From positions 185,636 to 249,635 of the forward strand of contig NZ_FNEX01000010.1 of NCBI RefSeq assembly GCF_900100435.1: a stretch of 64,000 nt of DNA. The letters run 5' to 3'. This stretch comes from Pedobacter sp. ok626. GTDB lineage: Bacteria; Bacteroidota; Bacteroidia; Sphingobacteriales; Sphingobacteriaceae. The notes under the pieces are model-generated. The model searched no databases and was not told where the DNA came from. It saw only the letters and a program-made list of their open reading frames with translations. Of the stretch, positions 28,455 to 37,819 are shown piece after piece (position 1 is the first letter of the stretch; each line of letters starts with the position of its first letter). The position numbers and the translations under genes are program-made.

Positions 28455-30131
28455 CTATTGAGGGTATCCGTCGTTCTGTGTCAGTTTATTATTGGTAGCT
28501 ATTGCAGTGCTAGGTATTGGGAAAATACGACGGTAGGTATCTGTGTTGGTTTTAGACAAGCCATAGCTAGCTTCAAATTTACCAAATCGGATCATATCGT
28601 TGCGGTGCCATGTTTCCCATGCAAATTCTTTAGAACGTTCGTTATATAAGACATCTAAAGTGAGTGCAGTTAAAGCCGATGAGGTAGTACGGTTTGAACG
28701 TACTGAATTTACCAATCCTAGTGCCGTAGCACCTAATGTTGCTGTTCCGCCCCTGAATATTGCTTCGGCTTTCATCAGTATAATATCGGAGTAACGAAAT
28801 AACGGCATATCATTGTTCTGGTTACGGTTAGTTGGATTTGTATAATCTGCTAAAAATTTTATGTTACGATAGCCAGTATTCCAGGCAATTTCATCTTTGC
28901 CCAAATCATAGGATCCAGGAGCTAGCCGCGAACTGGTAAGCGGCGTTAAATTTAATGGATAAACATATGCGGCAGCCGGACTTCCCCCAGTATAGAATTG
29001 GTTGTAGCCTAAATTGGTCGTACTAACCAGGATAGGGCTACCGTCCTGCCAGTATTGTGGGCCGGTTAACCATTGTTTGTTCCGTATGTCGTTAGGGTCA
29101 TTAAAATTTGCATAAAATTCAGATGTAGTCATTCTTGGACCGCTTGGCTTATTATTAGTTAATCCACCGCCGGTGCTTTGGTTCATTACCGGATTGGTGA
29201 AGGTTCCTGGTGTAGATCCCGAATAAGAATACCTTATACCCAGATTGCGGTTCAAATCGTACCTTGCTAAAAACATGTTTCCATTAGATGTTGAGGCGTC
29301 AAAAGGGATAGCAAAAATGAATTCTTTCTGACTGGGTCCGTTGTTTGGATAAAACATTTGTAGATAAGTAGACATGGGTTCAATGCCGTACAAGCCAGAG
29401 CCAATAATTTGATCACAGGCCGCAATACAGTCATCATAGCGTGGAGTACCTGTATATACTGATGCATTTAAATACATTTTTGCCAGTATAGAATAAGCCA
29501 GATACTTGGTTGGTAAACCGTAAGTAGCCATACCTGCTGTTGATTTCAAATATGGAATTGCTGCTTTAAGTTCACTTTCAACATAATTGAATACTGCTGC
29601 CCGTGGTGATTTTGGTTTTAATTCCGTACTACCGTAAAGCGTATCTAGTGGAACGTTGCCATAAGTGTCCAGCATCATAAAATAAGCCAATGCACGCATC
29701 GTTTTTAATTCCGCCATAGTGGTGTTTTTCGTGTCCCCTGCAGGAGCCGATTTGCCGATAATGGATATTGTTTGATTGGCTGTGCCAATGATATTCGTTA
29801 AATATGTCCAGCCGCCACCTATAGAGGCATTGTCTTTTGTCCAGGTATGGCGATGTAGTTCGAGGTATCTATTGCCATCAATCCAATCGGAGGCGAACAT
29901 AGGTAACACCGCTTCGTCTGATGTACAACTTTGCAAAAACCAGTAACCAGTAGCGAAATCACTTCTCAAACTGATGTATACCGGTCCTGATGCAGAAGTA
30001 AGCTGAGCAGCAGTTTGCGGGTAAGTCTCTGGGGTTAGTTCTGACGTAATTGGTACTTCGAGTTTTTGGCAGGAAGTGAATACTAAAGCACCAGTAAGTG
30101 CAAATAATATTCCAGTTAATATCTTTTTCAT
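28455..30131 (-). CDS. SusD/RagB-family surface lipoprotein
   Basis: A 558-residue lipoprotein with lipobox at Cys21 (LVFTSCQKL). The helical body contains LKTMRALAYFMMLDTYGNVP and AYSILAKMYLNASVYTG. The C-terminal half has FRYSDIILMKAEAIFRGG, NERSKEFAWETWHRNDMIRF and IFPIPSTAI, all standard for the family. It caps the SusC encoded 17 bp upstream. The two form the outer-membrane uptake complex of the putative inositol-glycan locus. Its natural ligand would be the most direct test of the locus function. Confidence 0.96.
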   Translation of the reverse strand: MKKILTGILFALTGALVFTSCQKLEVPITSELTPETYPQTAAQLTSASGPVYISLRSDFATGYWFLQSCTSDEAVLPMFASDWIDGNRYLELHRHTWTKDNASIGGGWTYLTNIIGTANQTISIIGKSAPAGDTKNTTMAELKTMRALAYFMMLDTYGNVPLDTLYGSTELKPKSPRAAVFNYVESELKAAIPYLKSTAGMATYGLPTKYLAYSILAKMYLNASVYTGTPRYDDCIAACDQIIGSGLYGIEPMSTYLQMFYPNNGPSQKEFIFAIPFDASTSNGNMFLARYDLNRNLGIRYSYSGSTPGTFTNPVMNQSTGGGLTNNKPSGPRMTTSEFYANFNDPNDIRNKQWLTGPQYWQDGSPILVSTTNLGYNQFYTGGSPAAAYVYPLNLTPLTSSRLAPGSYDLGKDEIAWNTGYRNIKFLADYTNPTNRNQNNDMPLFRYSDIILMKAEAIFRGGTATLGATALGLVNSVRSNRTTSSALTALTLDVLYNERSKEFAWETWHRNDMIRFGKFEASYGLSKTNTDTYRRIFPIPSTAIATNNKLTQNDGYPQ

Positions 30132-30148
30132 CTCTTTAAATTTCTTCT

Positions 30149-33100
30149 TTAAAATAATACGTTAATACCTAATAAAAAGGTGCGTGTTTTAGGGTAGAAG
30201 TTGTTATAATCTATACCTGGCGCAACACCGCCCTGGTTGATCTCTGGATCAATTCCTTTATACCCTGTAATGGTAAACAGGTTATTTGTAGAAGCATAAA
30301 CCCTGATATTGCTGACATTTTTTAAAGGGCTTTTAAAGTTATAACCCAGCGTGGCATTGTCTAAACGAACGTAAGATCCATTTTCAATATATCTATCTGA
30401 ATAAAATGAGTTTCTCGTGTCAGAAATTTTATCGTTGGCTGCGCTATTTAGTATATTGTTAACAGCTGCACCGGCTGTGTAAGACAGGTCAGCTCTGGTC
30501 GCATTAAATATTTTATTTCCAAAGGTGCCACGTATAAAGATGTTTAGATCTAAATCTTTGTATTTGAAAGTGTTACTCCATCCTAGTAATACTTTAGGTT
30601 GTGCGTTTCCCAGGTAAAAATAATCGGTACCAATGCTTGGGGTCGTCGTGGTAGAACCATCGTGTTTATAAAACAAGGATTTGCCATCAGGATCTTTGCC
30701 CGCATATTTTAGGGAGAAAAACTGACCTAATGGATAACCTACTTTTAGTAGCTGTAAAGTTGAATTGGTTTGTCCCGGCCCTTCCGGATCAGAGTACCGT
30801 ATTGAGTCACCACTAGAATATGGTCCTTTAAGACTGGTTATTTTATTTTTGTTGTAAGCCATATTCATCGTACTTGACCAGGAGAAACTTTTTGTAACTA
30901 CTGGTGAAGCACTCAGACTAAGTTCAATACCTTTATTGTTAATGCTTCCACCGTTGGCCCATATAGCACCCCCGGGAACAAGTGACGAAGAAACATTGTA
31001 TTTAAAAAGCATATCTGTTGTGTTTTTATCATACACGTCAATACTACCTGTAATTTTGTTGTTCAGTAATCCAAAATCGACTCCTATGTTCTTGGTTGCT
31101 GTTCTTTCCCATTTCAAATCGGGATTTGAACCCTGTACTGGAGCATAGGCTGCTGCCTGAACGCCATTGTTGTAATAGGTGCCGCTAATGCCGTAAACCA
31201 GTTTTCCGGTATAAGCGCCAATACCGGAAGAATTACCTGTAACACCATAGCTGACACGAATTTTTAAGTCGCTTATAGTTGTTTGATTTTTCATAAACTC
31301 TTCTTCGCTCACTCGCCATGCTAAACCAGCTGAAGGGAAATAACCCCATTGATTATTCTCGCCGAATACAGAACTCCCGTCGCGTCTGATAGAGCCCTGA
31401 AACATGTATTTATCCTTATAACTATAATTAACCCGGAAAAAGTCAGAAATCATCAATACTCTACCATAGGTAAGATCGTTGCCAAGATTGATTCGGTAGG
31501 ATGAGATGGCATAGGGATTTCCCAGTGTAAGGTTAGAAAAACCAATATTGTCGGTAGGGAAATTTGTACTTGATGTTTGAAATCCATCTCCATATACATT
31601 ATCCTGGTAAGTATAGCCCAATACAGCATTGATAGCGTGATCGCCAATTTTTTTATTCCAGGTCAGGAATGTTTCCAGTGTTTTTGTCGCATTTTCGAAG
31701 TTGCTTCTTAAAGCTGAACCATTGGAACCGAACAAACTTCCAATAAGTGTATGCGATATCCCAATGCCCGGATCTGGATTGTTGTAAAAATTAGATGTTG
31801 GATATTTGCCGAAATAACTGCTGTAAAACTCACCATGTGATGATGTTGTTTTTTGATAGGAAAGGTTTATGTTATAAGTCAGATCAAAAGGCAATTTAAC
31901 TTCGGTATTAAAACTACCCAGTAGGACGTTATATTTGGTTTCATCTTGTGCATTTCCGGTAATCGCTACAGGGTTAAAATAACCTGTATTGTTCAAGTTT
32001 TCAAAATAAGAGCCGTCGGCGGCATAAACTGGTGATATAGGTAGGCGCTTTGCTGCTTGTAGTAAAACTATATTTTGCAAAGGCACGTTAATAGATTTAC
32101 TACCTGAATTTGATAAGTTCAAACTGAACTTAACTTTATCATTAAAGGTATACTGGTCAATGTTCAAACGACCAATAATACGATTAAGGGAGCTTTCTGC
32201 TAAAATACCATCTTTATTAAAATAGTTTAGACTGGCACTATAGCTCGTTTTGTCTGAACCACCGCTAAGAGACAAATTATGGTTTTGTGAATAAGCCGTC
32301 GAACGCTGAATGGTTTTCATCCAATCGGTATTGGTGCCAAGATCGTCATTAGGTGAGAATGCAGCACCGTTAGCGGCGATAAAAGCCCGTAATTGATCAG
32401 CATTCATTAGGTCTAATGTGTTACTTACTTTTTCTGCGCCCGCATAGCCACTGTAAGCAACCTGTGGCTGACCACTTTTACCACGTTTAGTGGTTACCAT
32501 AATTACACCACTGGCCGCACGGTTACCGTAAATAGCAGTAGCAGCTGCATCTTTTAGGACATCAATTGATGCAATATCAGCAGGTGCTATTGCCGCGATA
32601 TCGGCACCAGGTACGCCGTCTATAACATAGTAAGGGGCTCCAGGACTATTTACCGTGGATGCACCACGTAATATGACTGCAGCTGGTTTGTTTGGGTCAC
32701 CGCTAGCACTAATATTCATCCCTGCAACCTTACCTTGTAGCAATTGCCCAACGTCTGCTATTGCACCTTTGTTAAGTTCTTCAGGTTTTACTGAAGTAAT
32801 TGCGCTGGACAGCGTTTTTCTGGTACTTTTACCATAACCTACCACCACTACGTCAGACAGATTTGTGCTGGTCTGGGTAAGTTTTACGGTGTAGGATGCA
32901 GCATCTCCAACTGTGATTTCCTTTGTTTCGAATCCGATAGATTTAACTGCAAGTACATCACCTTTTTTTGCAGTAATGCTGAAGGCTCCATCGGATCCTG
33001 ACGCCGTTGATTTGCTTGTTCCTTTTACGGATATCGAAGCACCCGGTAGCGGAAGGCTTTGGTCATCGACTACCTTACCTGTGATTTTTCGTTCATTTTG

Positions 33101-33187
33101 TGCCAGCGCTACATTGAAGGACTGGCAAATTAACAACAGTAGCATGCACAGGCAGCTACGTTGAAAAAGTGCATAATTAAATCTCAT
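30149..33187 (-). CDS. SusC/RagA-family TonB-dependent receptor without STN domain
   Basis: A 1012-residue outer-membrane receptor. A signal peptide ending near VALAQ is followed by a carboxypeptidase-D-like domain at ~35-110 (ITGKVVDDQSLPLPGASISV), a linker (DVVVVGYGKS), the plug at ~125-235 (YYVIDGVPGADI, IDVLKDAAATAIYGNRAA) and the barrel, ending GINVLF. It lacks an STN domain, so it is unlikely to signal through a FecR; regulation by the nearby LacI protein fits this. The gap to the upstream myo-inositol oxygenase gene is only 91 bp on the same strand with no clear terminator, so the two may be co-transcribed. The susD gene follows after 17 bp. Confidence 0.96.
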   Translation of the reverse strand: MRFNYALFQRSCLCMLLLLICQSFNVALAQNERKITGKVVDDQSLPLPGASISVKGTSKSTASGSDGAFSITAKKGDVLAVKSIGFETKEITVGDAASYTVKLTQTSTNLSDVVVVGYGKSTRKTLSSAITSVKPEELNKGAIADVGQLLQGKVAGMNISASGDPNKPAAVILRGASTVNSPGAPYYVIDGVPGADIAAIAPADIASIDVLKDAAATAIYGNRAASGVIMVTTKRGKSGQPQVAYSGYAGAEKVSNTLDLMNADQLRAFIAANGAAFSPNDDLGTNTDWMKTIQRSTAYSQNHNLSLSGGSDKTSYSASLNYFNKDGILAESSLNRIIGRLNIDQYTFNDKVKFSLNLSNSGSKSINVPLQNIVLLQAAKRLPISPVYAADGSYFENLNNTGYFNPVAITGNAQDETKYNVLLGSFNTEVKLPFDLTYNINLSYQKTTSSHGEFYSSYFGKYPTSNFYNNPDPGIGISHTLIGSLFGSNGSALRSNFENATKTLETFLTWNKKIGDHAINAVLGYTYQDNVYGDGFQTSSTNFPTDNIGFSNLTLGNPYAISSYRINLGNDLTYGRVLMISDFFRVNYSYKDKYMFQGSIRRDGSSVFGENNQWGYFPSAGLAWRVSEEEFMKNQTTISDLKIRVSYGVTGNSSGIGAYTGKLVYGISGTYYNNGVQAAAYAPVQGSNPDLKWERTATKNIGVDFGLLNNKITGSIDVYDKNTTDMLFKYNVSSSLVPGGAIWANGGSINNKGIELSLSASPVVTKSFSWSSTMNMAYNKNKITSLKGPYSSGDSIRYSDPEGPGQTNSTLQLLKVGYPLGQFFSLKYAGKDPDGKSLFYKHDGSTTTTPSIGTDYFYLGNAQPKVLLGWSNTFKYKDLDLNIFIRGTFGNKIFNATRADLSYTAGAAVNNILNSAANDKISDTRNSFYSDRYIENGSYVRLDNATLGYNFKSPLKNVSNIRVYASTNNLFTITGYKGIDPEINQGGVAPGIDYNNFYPKTRTFLLGINVLF

Positions 33188-33278
33188 GGCGTAGTAAATT
33201 TAGTTTCATATTTGGTTAGTTTTTATTGGGTTTGACTGTTTTTTTTGATGCTTTACTGCATGGGTAAAGGAATGGACC

Positions 33279-34169
33279 TTAGAATTTTAGTGTGACCGGT
33301 AGGTATTTGGCGACAAGTTCCTGGTAGTAAGGCTTCAATTCTTCCCAGCTTTTTTGGTTCGGATTTTTTGAATACAGATCATAAGGATTAAAAAGGTTAA
33401 CCCATTTGAACATTTCATGATCTTTTTCATTCATTAAGTGAGTATAGGCATTTTCCCGGTGCTGCGAATAAAAAGAATGATAACGCAGCATATATAAGCC
33501 TGGTTCAGGAATATAGTCTTTCATCATGTGGTACACATATTCATCATGTCCCCAGGACATGTGTATATTGTCTAATCCGCAGTTCTCACTATAAACGCCT
33601 AATTTATCCTGGTAAAGTTTATTCTGAAAATCCGGGTTGTCTTTAAAAAACTCAGGATAAACAATCTTATCAGAATAGGCGCAACCCACAGGGAAGGTAT
33701 CGCCGACAACTGCCCATTGTGGTTCACCGAACAAACACAATACTTTACCCATATCATGAATCAAACCCACTAATACCATCCAATCCGGATGCCCGTCGTT
33801 CCTGATCGCCTCAGAAGTCTGCAGGAGGTGTTGCATCTGATCCAGATCTGTATCGGGATCGGAGTCATCAACCAGTTCATTTAAGAAATCGAACGCCTGC
33901 CAGATGGGCATTTCTTTTTTGTCAAACTTAAGATAGTCCGCTTTTTTCTGCATTACGAAATCATAGGTCTGGTACTTATGGTTTAGCCTGTAAAATTCTT
34001 TTACCCCATCTTTTGCCGTTTCCTCATAATTTCGGAATTCTTCTTCTTTTTTATCCTGATTGATAGTCGAAGGATCAGGATAGCGCTCCAGAACATCGTT
34101 TTCCCATTCATCCAGATTGTGTAATGGACTGTTGTTCTCTTCTGCAGGATTTATTTGGTTAGCATTCAT
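33279..34169 (-). CDS. Myo-inositol oxygenase
   Basis: A 296-residue cytoplasmic enzyme; the start at 34169 (MNANQINPAEE) is preferred over an in-frame start at 34205. All six di-iron ligands known from mammalian MIOX can be placed: His114 (MQHLLQTSEAIR), His138-Asp139 (LIHDMGK), His208 (WGHDEY), His231 (RYHSFYSQH) and Asp264 (NPYDLYSK). The enzyme opens the myo-inositol ring with O2 to give D-glucuronate. MIOX is best known from eukaryotes and is patchy in bacteria, including soil Bacteroidota. The gene heads the minus-strand row leading into susC, and a 26-bp LacI-type palindrome lies 92 bp upstream of its start codon. This implies that inositol is a product of whatever the locus degrades. 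Confidence 0.95.
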   Translation of the reverse strand: MNANQINPAEENNSPLHNLDEWENDVLERYPDPSTINQDKKEEEFRNYEETAKDGVKEFYRLNHKYQTYDFVMQKKADYLKFDKKEMPIWQAFDFLNELVDDSDPDTDLDQMQHLLQTSEAIRNDGHPDWMVLVGLIHDMGKVLCLFGEPQWAVVGDTFPVGCAYSDKIVYPEFFKDNPDFQNKLYQDKLGVYSENCGLDNIHMSWGHDEYVYHMMKDYIPEPGLYMLRYHSFYSQHRENAYTHLMNEKDHEMFKWVNLFNPYDLYSKNPNQKSWEELKPYYQELVAKYLPVTLKF

Positions 34170-34261
34170 TTGATTTTCAATTAATATTAATTGTCCTGTC
34201 AACATTTATTATGATTAAAGTTGTAGTTTTGATTTGTTAGATTTTCATATTTAACACGATT

Positions 34262-34287
34262 TATTTACTTAATCGGTTAAGTAAATA
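34262..34287. promoter_or_regulatory. LacI-family operator O1 between MIOX and lacI
   Basis: Perfect 11-bp arms TATTTACTTAA (34262-34272) and TTAAGTAAATA (34277-34287) flank a TCGG centre. This is the form expected for a LacI-family operator, with the central CG contacted by the hinge helices. It ends 32 bp before the lacI ATG and lies 92 bp upstream of the divergent MIOX start, so it can control both directions. A second copy lies at 35347-35372. Confidence 0.85.
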
Positions 34288-34319
34288 GTTTAAGCCGGAA
34301 CAAAATTATATCTTGTAGA

Positions 34320-35336
34320 ATGGGCGTTGTTACAATTAAAATGCTAGCTAAAGAGCTAAACCTATCTACTGCTGCTGTTTCAAAGGCATTGCGAGATAGT
34401 CATGAAATTAGCACTGCTACTAAACAAAGAGTACTTGATCTGGCTGCGTCATTACATTATGTTCCCCATCCCTACGCCGGAAGTTTAAGAGAAAAAAGAA
34501 GCAGGACAATTGCTGTCGTGATTCCCGAAGTGGCAGATAGCTTTTTTTCGCTTGCTTTGAATGGTATTGAAGCTGTAGCGATAGAAAAAGGGTACCACGC
34601 ACTCATTTATCTTACGCATGAGAACCAGGAACGTGAAATAGAGATTTTAAAAGATCTGGAATCTGGAAGGGTGGATGGTGTGATCATGTCAGTCGCAATG
34701 AAAACGAATACTTTTGATCACATCAAATTACTACATAAAGTGGTGCCTCTGGTATTTTTCGATCGGGTATGCGAAGAAATTGATACGGCTAAAATTACGA
34801 CCAATGATTATGAATGTGGTTACCTGGCTACCAAACACCTGATTGAAGCTGGTTGTAAAAAGATAGTGCTTTTATCTGTTTCAGAATCACTCTCTATCAG
34901 TTCCAAAAGGATGCAGGGCTATAAACAGGCATTAGTGGACTATCAGATGGATGAAACTTTATGCCGGGTTATTGATTACAATGAGGATCTGACTAGAAAC
35001 TACGACTTGCTTATTGAGTTGTTGAAAAGTAAGGACAGACCTGATGGGATTGTGGCCACTGTTAGTAAAATGACGACAGAGATCTATCTGGCCTGTATGG
35101 AACTGGGGATTAAAATTCCAAATGATATTAAAGTGGTCTGTTTTTCCAATGATTCTAATGCTCCGATATTCAATCCTTCGCTAACTACAATTACACAGCC
35201 CGCGTTTGAGATGGGGAAACTTGCCGCCACTATTTTGTTTAAGGCATTGAAAAGAAATACACAGGTTTTAAGCGACGAGAGTGCTGTAATTCCTTCGGAT
35301 CTTTTAATTAGAGCATCCACAACTGGATCATTATAG
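34320..35336 (+). CDS. LacI-family transcriptional regulator
   Basis: A 338-residue repressor or activator of normal family length. The N-terminal helix-turn-helix is TIKMLAKELNLSTAAVSKAL (residues 5-24), followed by the hinge segment ATKQRVLDLAASLHYVPHP. The periplasmic-binding-protein-like effector domain begins at RTIAVVIPEV and includes TNDYECGYLATKHLIEAG and a C-terminal ITQPAFEMGKLAATILF. It is divergent from MIOX and followed 118 bp later by GH92. Near-identical palindromes flank the gene, one in front of it and MIOX and one in front of GH92, which strongly suggests autoregulation and control of both neighbouring units. The effector may be an inositol-, mannose- or glucosamine-derived sugar; it cannot be read from sequence. 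Confidence 0.95.
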   Translation: MGVVTIKMLAKELNLSTAAVSKALRDSHEISTATKQRVLDLAASLHYVPHPYAGSLREKRSRTIAVVIPEVADSFFSLALNGIEAVAIEKGYHALIYLTHENQEREIEILKDLESGRVDGVIMSVAMKTNTFDHIKLLHKVVPLVFFDRVCEEIDTAKITTNDYECGYLATKHLIEAGCKKIVLLSVSESLSISSKRMQGYKQALVDYQMDETLCRVIDYNEDLTRNYDLLIELLKSKDRPDGIVATVSKMTTEIYLACMELGIKIPNDIKVVCFSNDSNAPIFNPSLTTITQPAFEMGKLAATILFKALKRNTQVLSDESAVIPSDLLIRASTTGSL

Positions 35337-35346
35337 TCCAAGGATC

Positions 35347-35372
35347 TAATTACGTAATCGATTAAGTAAATA
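35347..35372. promoter_or_regulatory. LacI-family operator O2 upstream of GH92
   Basis: Centred on the perfect palindrome TAATCGATTA (35355-35364). The half sites TAATTACGTAATC and GATTAAGTAAATA match in 11 of 13 positions. The right half is nearly identical to that of O1 (GGTTAAGTAAATA). It lies 82 bp ahead of the GH92 start and just after the lacI stop codon. Confidence 0.8.
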
Positions 35373-35454
35373 AATGTGGACGATATTGCCTGATTAAAAG
35401 GTAAAATGCAGATTTTGGGTAACGATAAACTGAATTAAGATTCAATTATTGATT

Positions 35455-37773
35455 ATGGCCAAATATTTACTCGGGTGTCTTTTATGCATTTGTTCGCTAG
35501 AAATAGCTGCGCAACAACAAACTTATAACGTGCTTAATTATCAAACTACTGATTTGGTAAAGTATGTGCAGCCTTTATCAGGGACAGCAGCCAGTACCAC
35601 AATTTCTGCGTTAAAGCATGGGGAAGATGGATCTGAGAAATTTGCAAATACCATTCCTGCAGTAGGTTTACCCTTTGGTATGACGCAGTGGACACCGCAG
35701 ACCAGGACAACAGAAGTGAAGTGCCTTCCACCTTATTTTTACAGTGATAGCCTATTAAGTGGGTTTAGGGCAACACATTGGATCAGTGGTTCTTGTACAC
35801 AAGATTATGGAAGCTTTACTTTCATGCCCATTACTGGTAAACTGCAAACAAAAGCTTCGGATTACGCTACCCGTTTTTCCCATAAAGATGAAATTAGCAC
35901 GCCAGCCTATTATAGTCTGAAATTGCCGGAATATAACCTAAAGACAGAAATGACGGCTACTTTACGTAGTGCAATGCTGCGTGTTACTGCGACAAAAACG
36001 GATAGTTTGTATTTGCTGATTACTTCAAACAGTGATGAAAAACAAGGCTTTATAAAAGTTGATAGGAAGCGGGGCGAAGTTTACGGATTTAATCCCGTGC
36101 ATCGAATTTACCAGGGACGGGGGAAGCCTGCAGGTTTTAGTGGCTATTTTGTGCTGAGGCTGGAAAAAATTGCTGCCCAAACGGGGACTTTTAGTAACGG
36201 GAATTTATTGCCTTCCGATAGCGTCATCAATCAGAAAGATATCGGCGCTTATCTTGGCTTTGAGCTGCAAAAAGGGGAACAATTATGTATTAAAGTCGGC
36301 ACCTCTTTTAGCAGCATTGAAGGAGCCAGGAAAAATCTGGATGCAGAAATTCAGGGATGGGACTTTAATGCGCTTGCAGAAAAAAATAGACAGGTATGGG
36401 AAAAGGCTTTAGGACAGACCAGCATACAGACTTCAAACGAAAAGGATAAAAGAATTTTTTATACGGCACTTTATCACGTAATGCAGCATCCAAGGCTATA
36501 CAATGATATCGACGGTACCTATCCTCGCTTTGCTGGTAATTATCAATTGAATAAATTGAGCAAGGGAAACTATTACGATGATTTCTCTATGTGGGACATA
36601 TATAGAGCACATTTGCCGTTAATGGAGATCCTGCAACCCGGATTGGTAAATGATTGGGCACAGTCTATGGTATTAAAGGGTACACAAGGAGGATGGTTAC
36701 CTATTTTTCCATGCTGGAACAATTATACCTCCGCAATGGTAGGTGATCATGGAACTGCCTTCATTGCATCGGCATATAACAAGGGTATAAGGGATTATGA
36801 TGTGGAGGAGGCGTACAGGCTGATGCGTCAGAATGCCTTTAAGGTTGCCGGTGATGTCGATTATAAAAATGGGATGGGACGTAGGGCGCTCAGTTCCTAC
36901 CTGAAGTATGGCTATATCCCTATGCAGGATAGTGTACAGGAGGCATTTCATAAAAAAGAACAGGTTAGTCGTACTTTGGAATATGCCTATGATGATTATG
37001 CGTTAGCTGAAGTTGCTAAAGGATTGGGCAAAACCGGTGATTATCATACGCTGATAAAAAGGGCTAAGAATTATAAAAACGTTTTCGATCCTGCTGTAAA
37101 GATGATGAGGGGGCGAAATACTGATGGAACCTGGTATCAACCATTTAAACCAGATTCAAGAGAACCTTATATTACTGAGGGAACACCCAGACAATACACT
37201 TTTTATGTGCCCCAGGATGTACCCGGACTGGCTAGTTTAATGGGAGGAAGACCCCAACTCGAAAAAGCACTAGATTCTTTGTTTGCTAAAAAGGAATACT
37301 GGCATGGCAATGAACCCGGACATCAGATTCCATTTATGTACAATTATACTTCTTCACCTTGGAAAACTTCAAAACATGTCCACCAGATTTTAAGTGAAGA
37401 ATATAGTGATGGTCCTGGTGGTTTAAGTGGCAATGATGATGCGGGACAAATGTCGGCCTGGTATGTTTTTGCTGCAATGGGTTTTTATCCCTTAAATCCT
37501 GTTTCTGATCAATATCTTTTATCAGTTCCGTTATTTAGTAATGTTAAGATCAAGTTGGCAAATAATCGATTTTTTGAAATCGTTAGACATCAGAAAAATC
37601 CACAAGCTACTTTTATCAAAAGTTTAATGCTAAATGGTAAACCTTATTCAAAAACATTTATCAGGTATGCCGATATCACAAAAGGAGGGAAGTTGGAATT
37701 CTTTATGGACGAGCAGCCCTCCGTATGGGGTAGAGCAGTAAAAGATCAGCCGGCAGGCCTCGGTGCCCGATAA
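35455..37773 (+). CDS. GH92 alpha-mannosidase
   Basis: A 772-residue exported enzyme; the ATG at 35455 gives a good signal peptide (MAKYLLGCLLCICSLEIAAQ), better than a TTG 6 bp earlier. The N-terminal beta-sandwich domain (GSEKFANTIPAVGLPFGMTQW, SGSCTQDYGSFTFMP) and the alpha/alpha-toroid catalytic domain (FYTALYHVMQHPRLYND, DFSMWDIYRAHLPLME, EGTPRQYTFYVPQDV) are typical. The catalytic aspartate segment GNDDAGQMSAWYVFAAMGFYP lies near residue 660. GH92 enzymes are calcium-dependent exo-acting alpha-mannosidases. The upstream LacI operator links it to the MIOX/NAGLU unit, and an alpha-mannosidase fits a GPI or inositol-phosphoceramide glycan. The exact mannose linkage is not predictable. Confidence 0.94.
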   Translation: MAKYLLGCLLCICSLEIAAQQQTYNVLNYQTTDLVKYVQPLSGTAASTTISALKHGEDGSEKFANTIPAVGLPFGMTQWTPQTRTTEVKCLPPYFYSDSLLSGFRATHWISGSCTQDYGSFTFMPITGKLQTKASDYATRFSHKDEISTPAYYSLKLPEYNLKTEMTATLRSAMLRVTATKTDSLYLLITSNSDEKQGFIKVDRKRGEVYGFNPVHRIYQGRGKPAGFSGYFVLRLEKIAAQTGTFSNGNLLPSDSVINQKDIGAYLGFELQKGEQLCIKVGTSFSSIEGARKNLDAEIQGWDFNALAEKNRQVWEKALGQTSIQTSNEKDKRIFYTALYHVMQHPRLYNDIDGTYPRFAGNYQLNKLSKGNYYDDFSMWDIYRAHLPLMEILQPGLVNDWAQSMVLKGTQGGWLPIFPCWNNYTSAMVGDHGTAFIASAYNKGIRDYDVEEAYRLMRQNAFKVAGDVDYKNGMGRRALSSYLKYGYIPMQDSVQEAFHKKEQVSRTLEYAYDDYALAEVAKGLGKTGDYHTLIKRAKNYKNVFDPAVKMMRGRNTDGTWYQPFKPDSREPYITEGTPRQYTFYVPQDVPGLASLMGGRPQLEKALDSLFAKKEYWHGNEPGHQIPFMYNYTSSPWKTSKHVHQILSEEYSDGPGGLSGNDDAGQMSAWYVFAAMGFYPLNPVSDQYLLSVPLFSNVKIKLANNRFFEIVRHQKNPQATFIKSLMLNGKPYSKTFIRYADITKGGKLEFFMDEQPSVWGRAVKDQPAGLGAR

Positions 37774-37819
37774 TTTTAACGTGTTAATCATTGTTTTTTA
37801 CCAAATAAAATATGAAATT

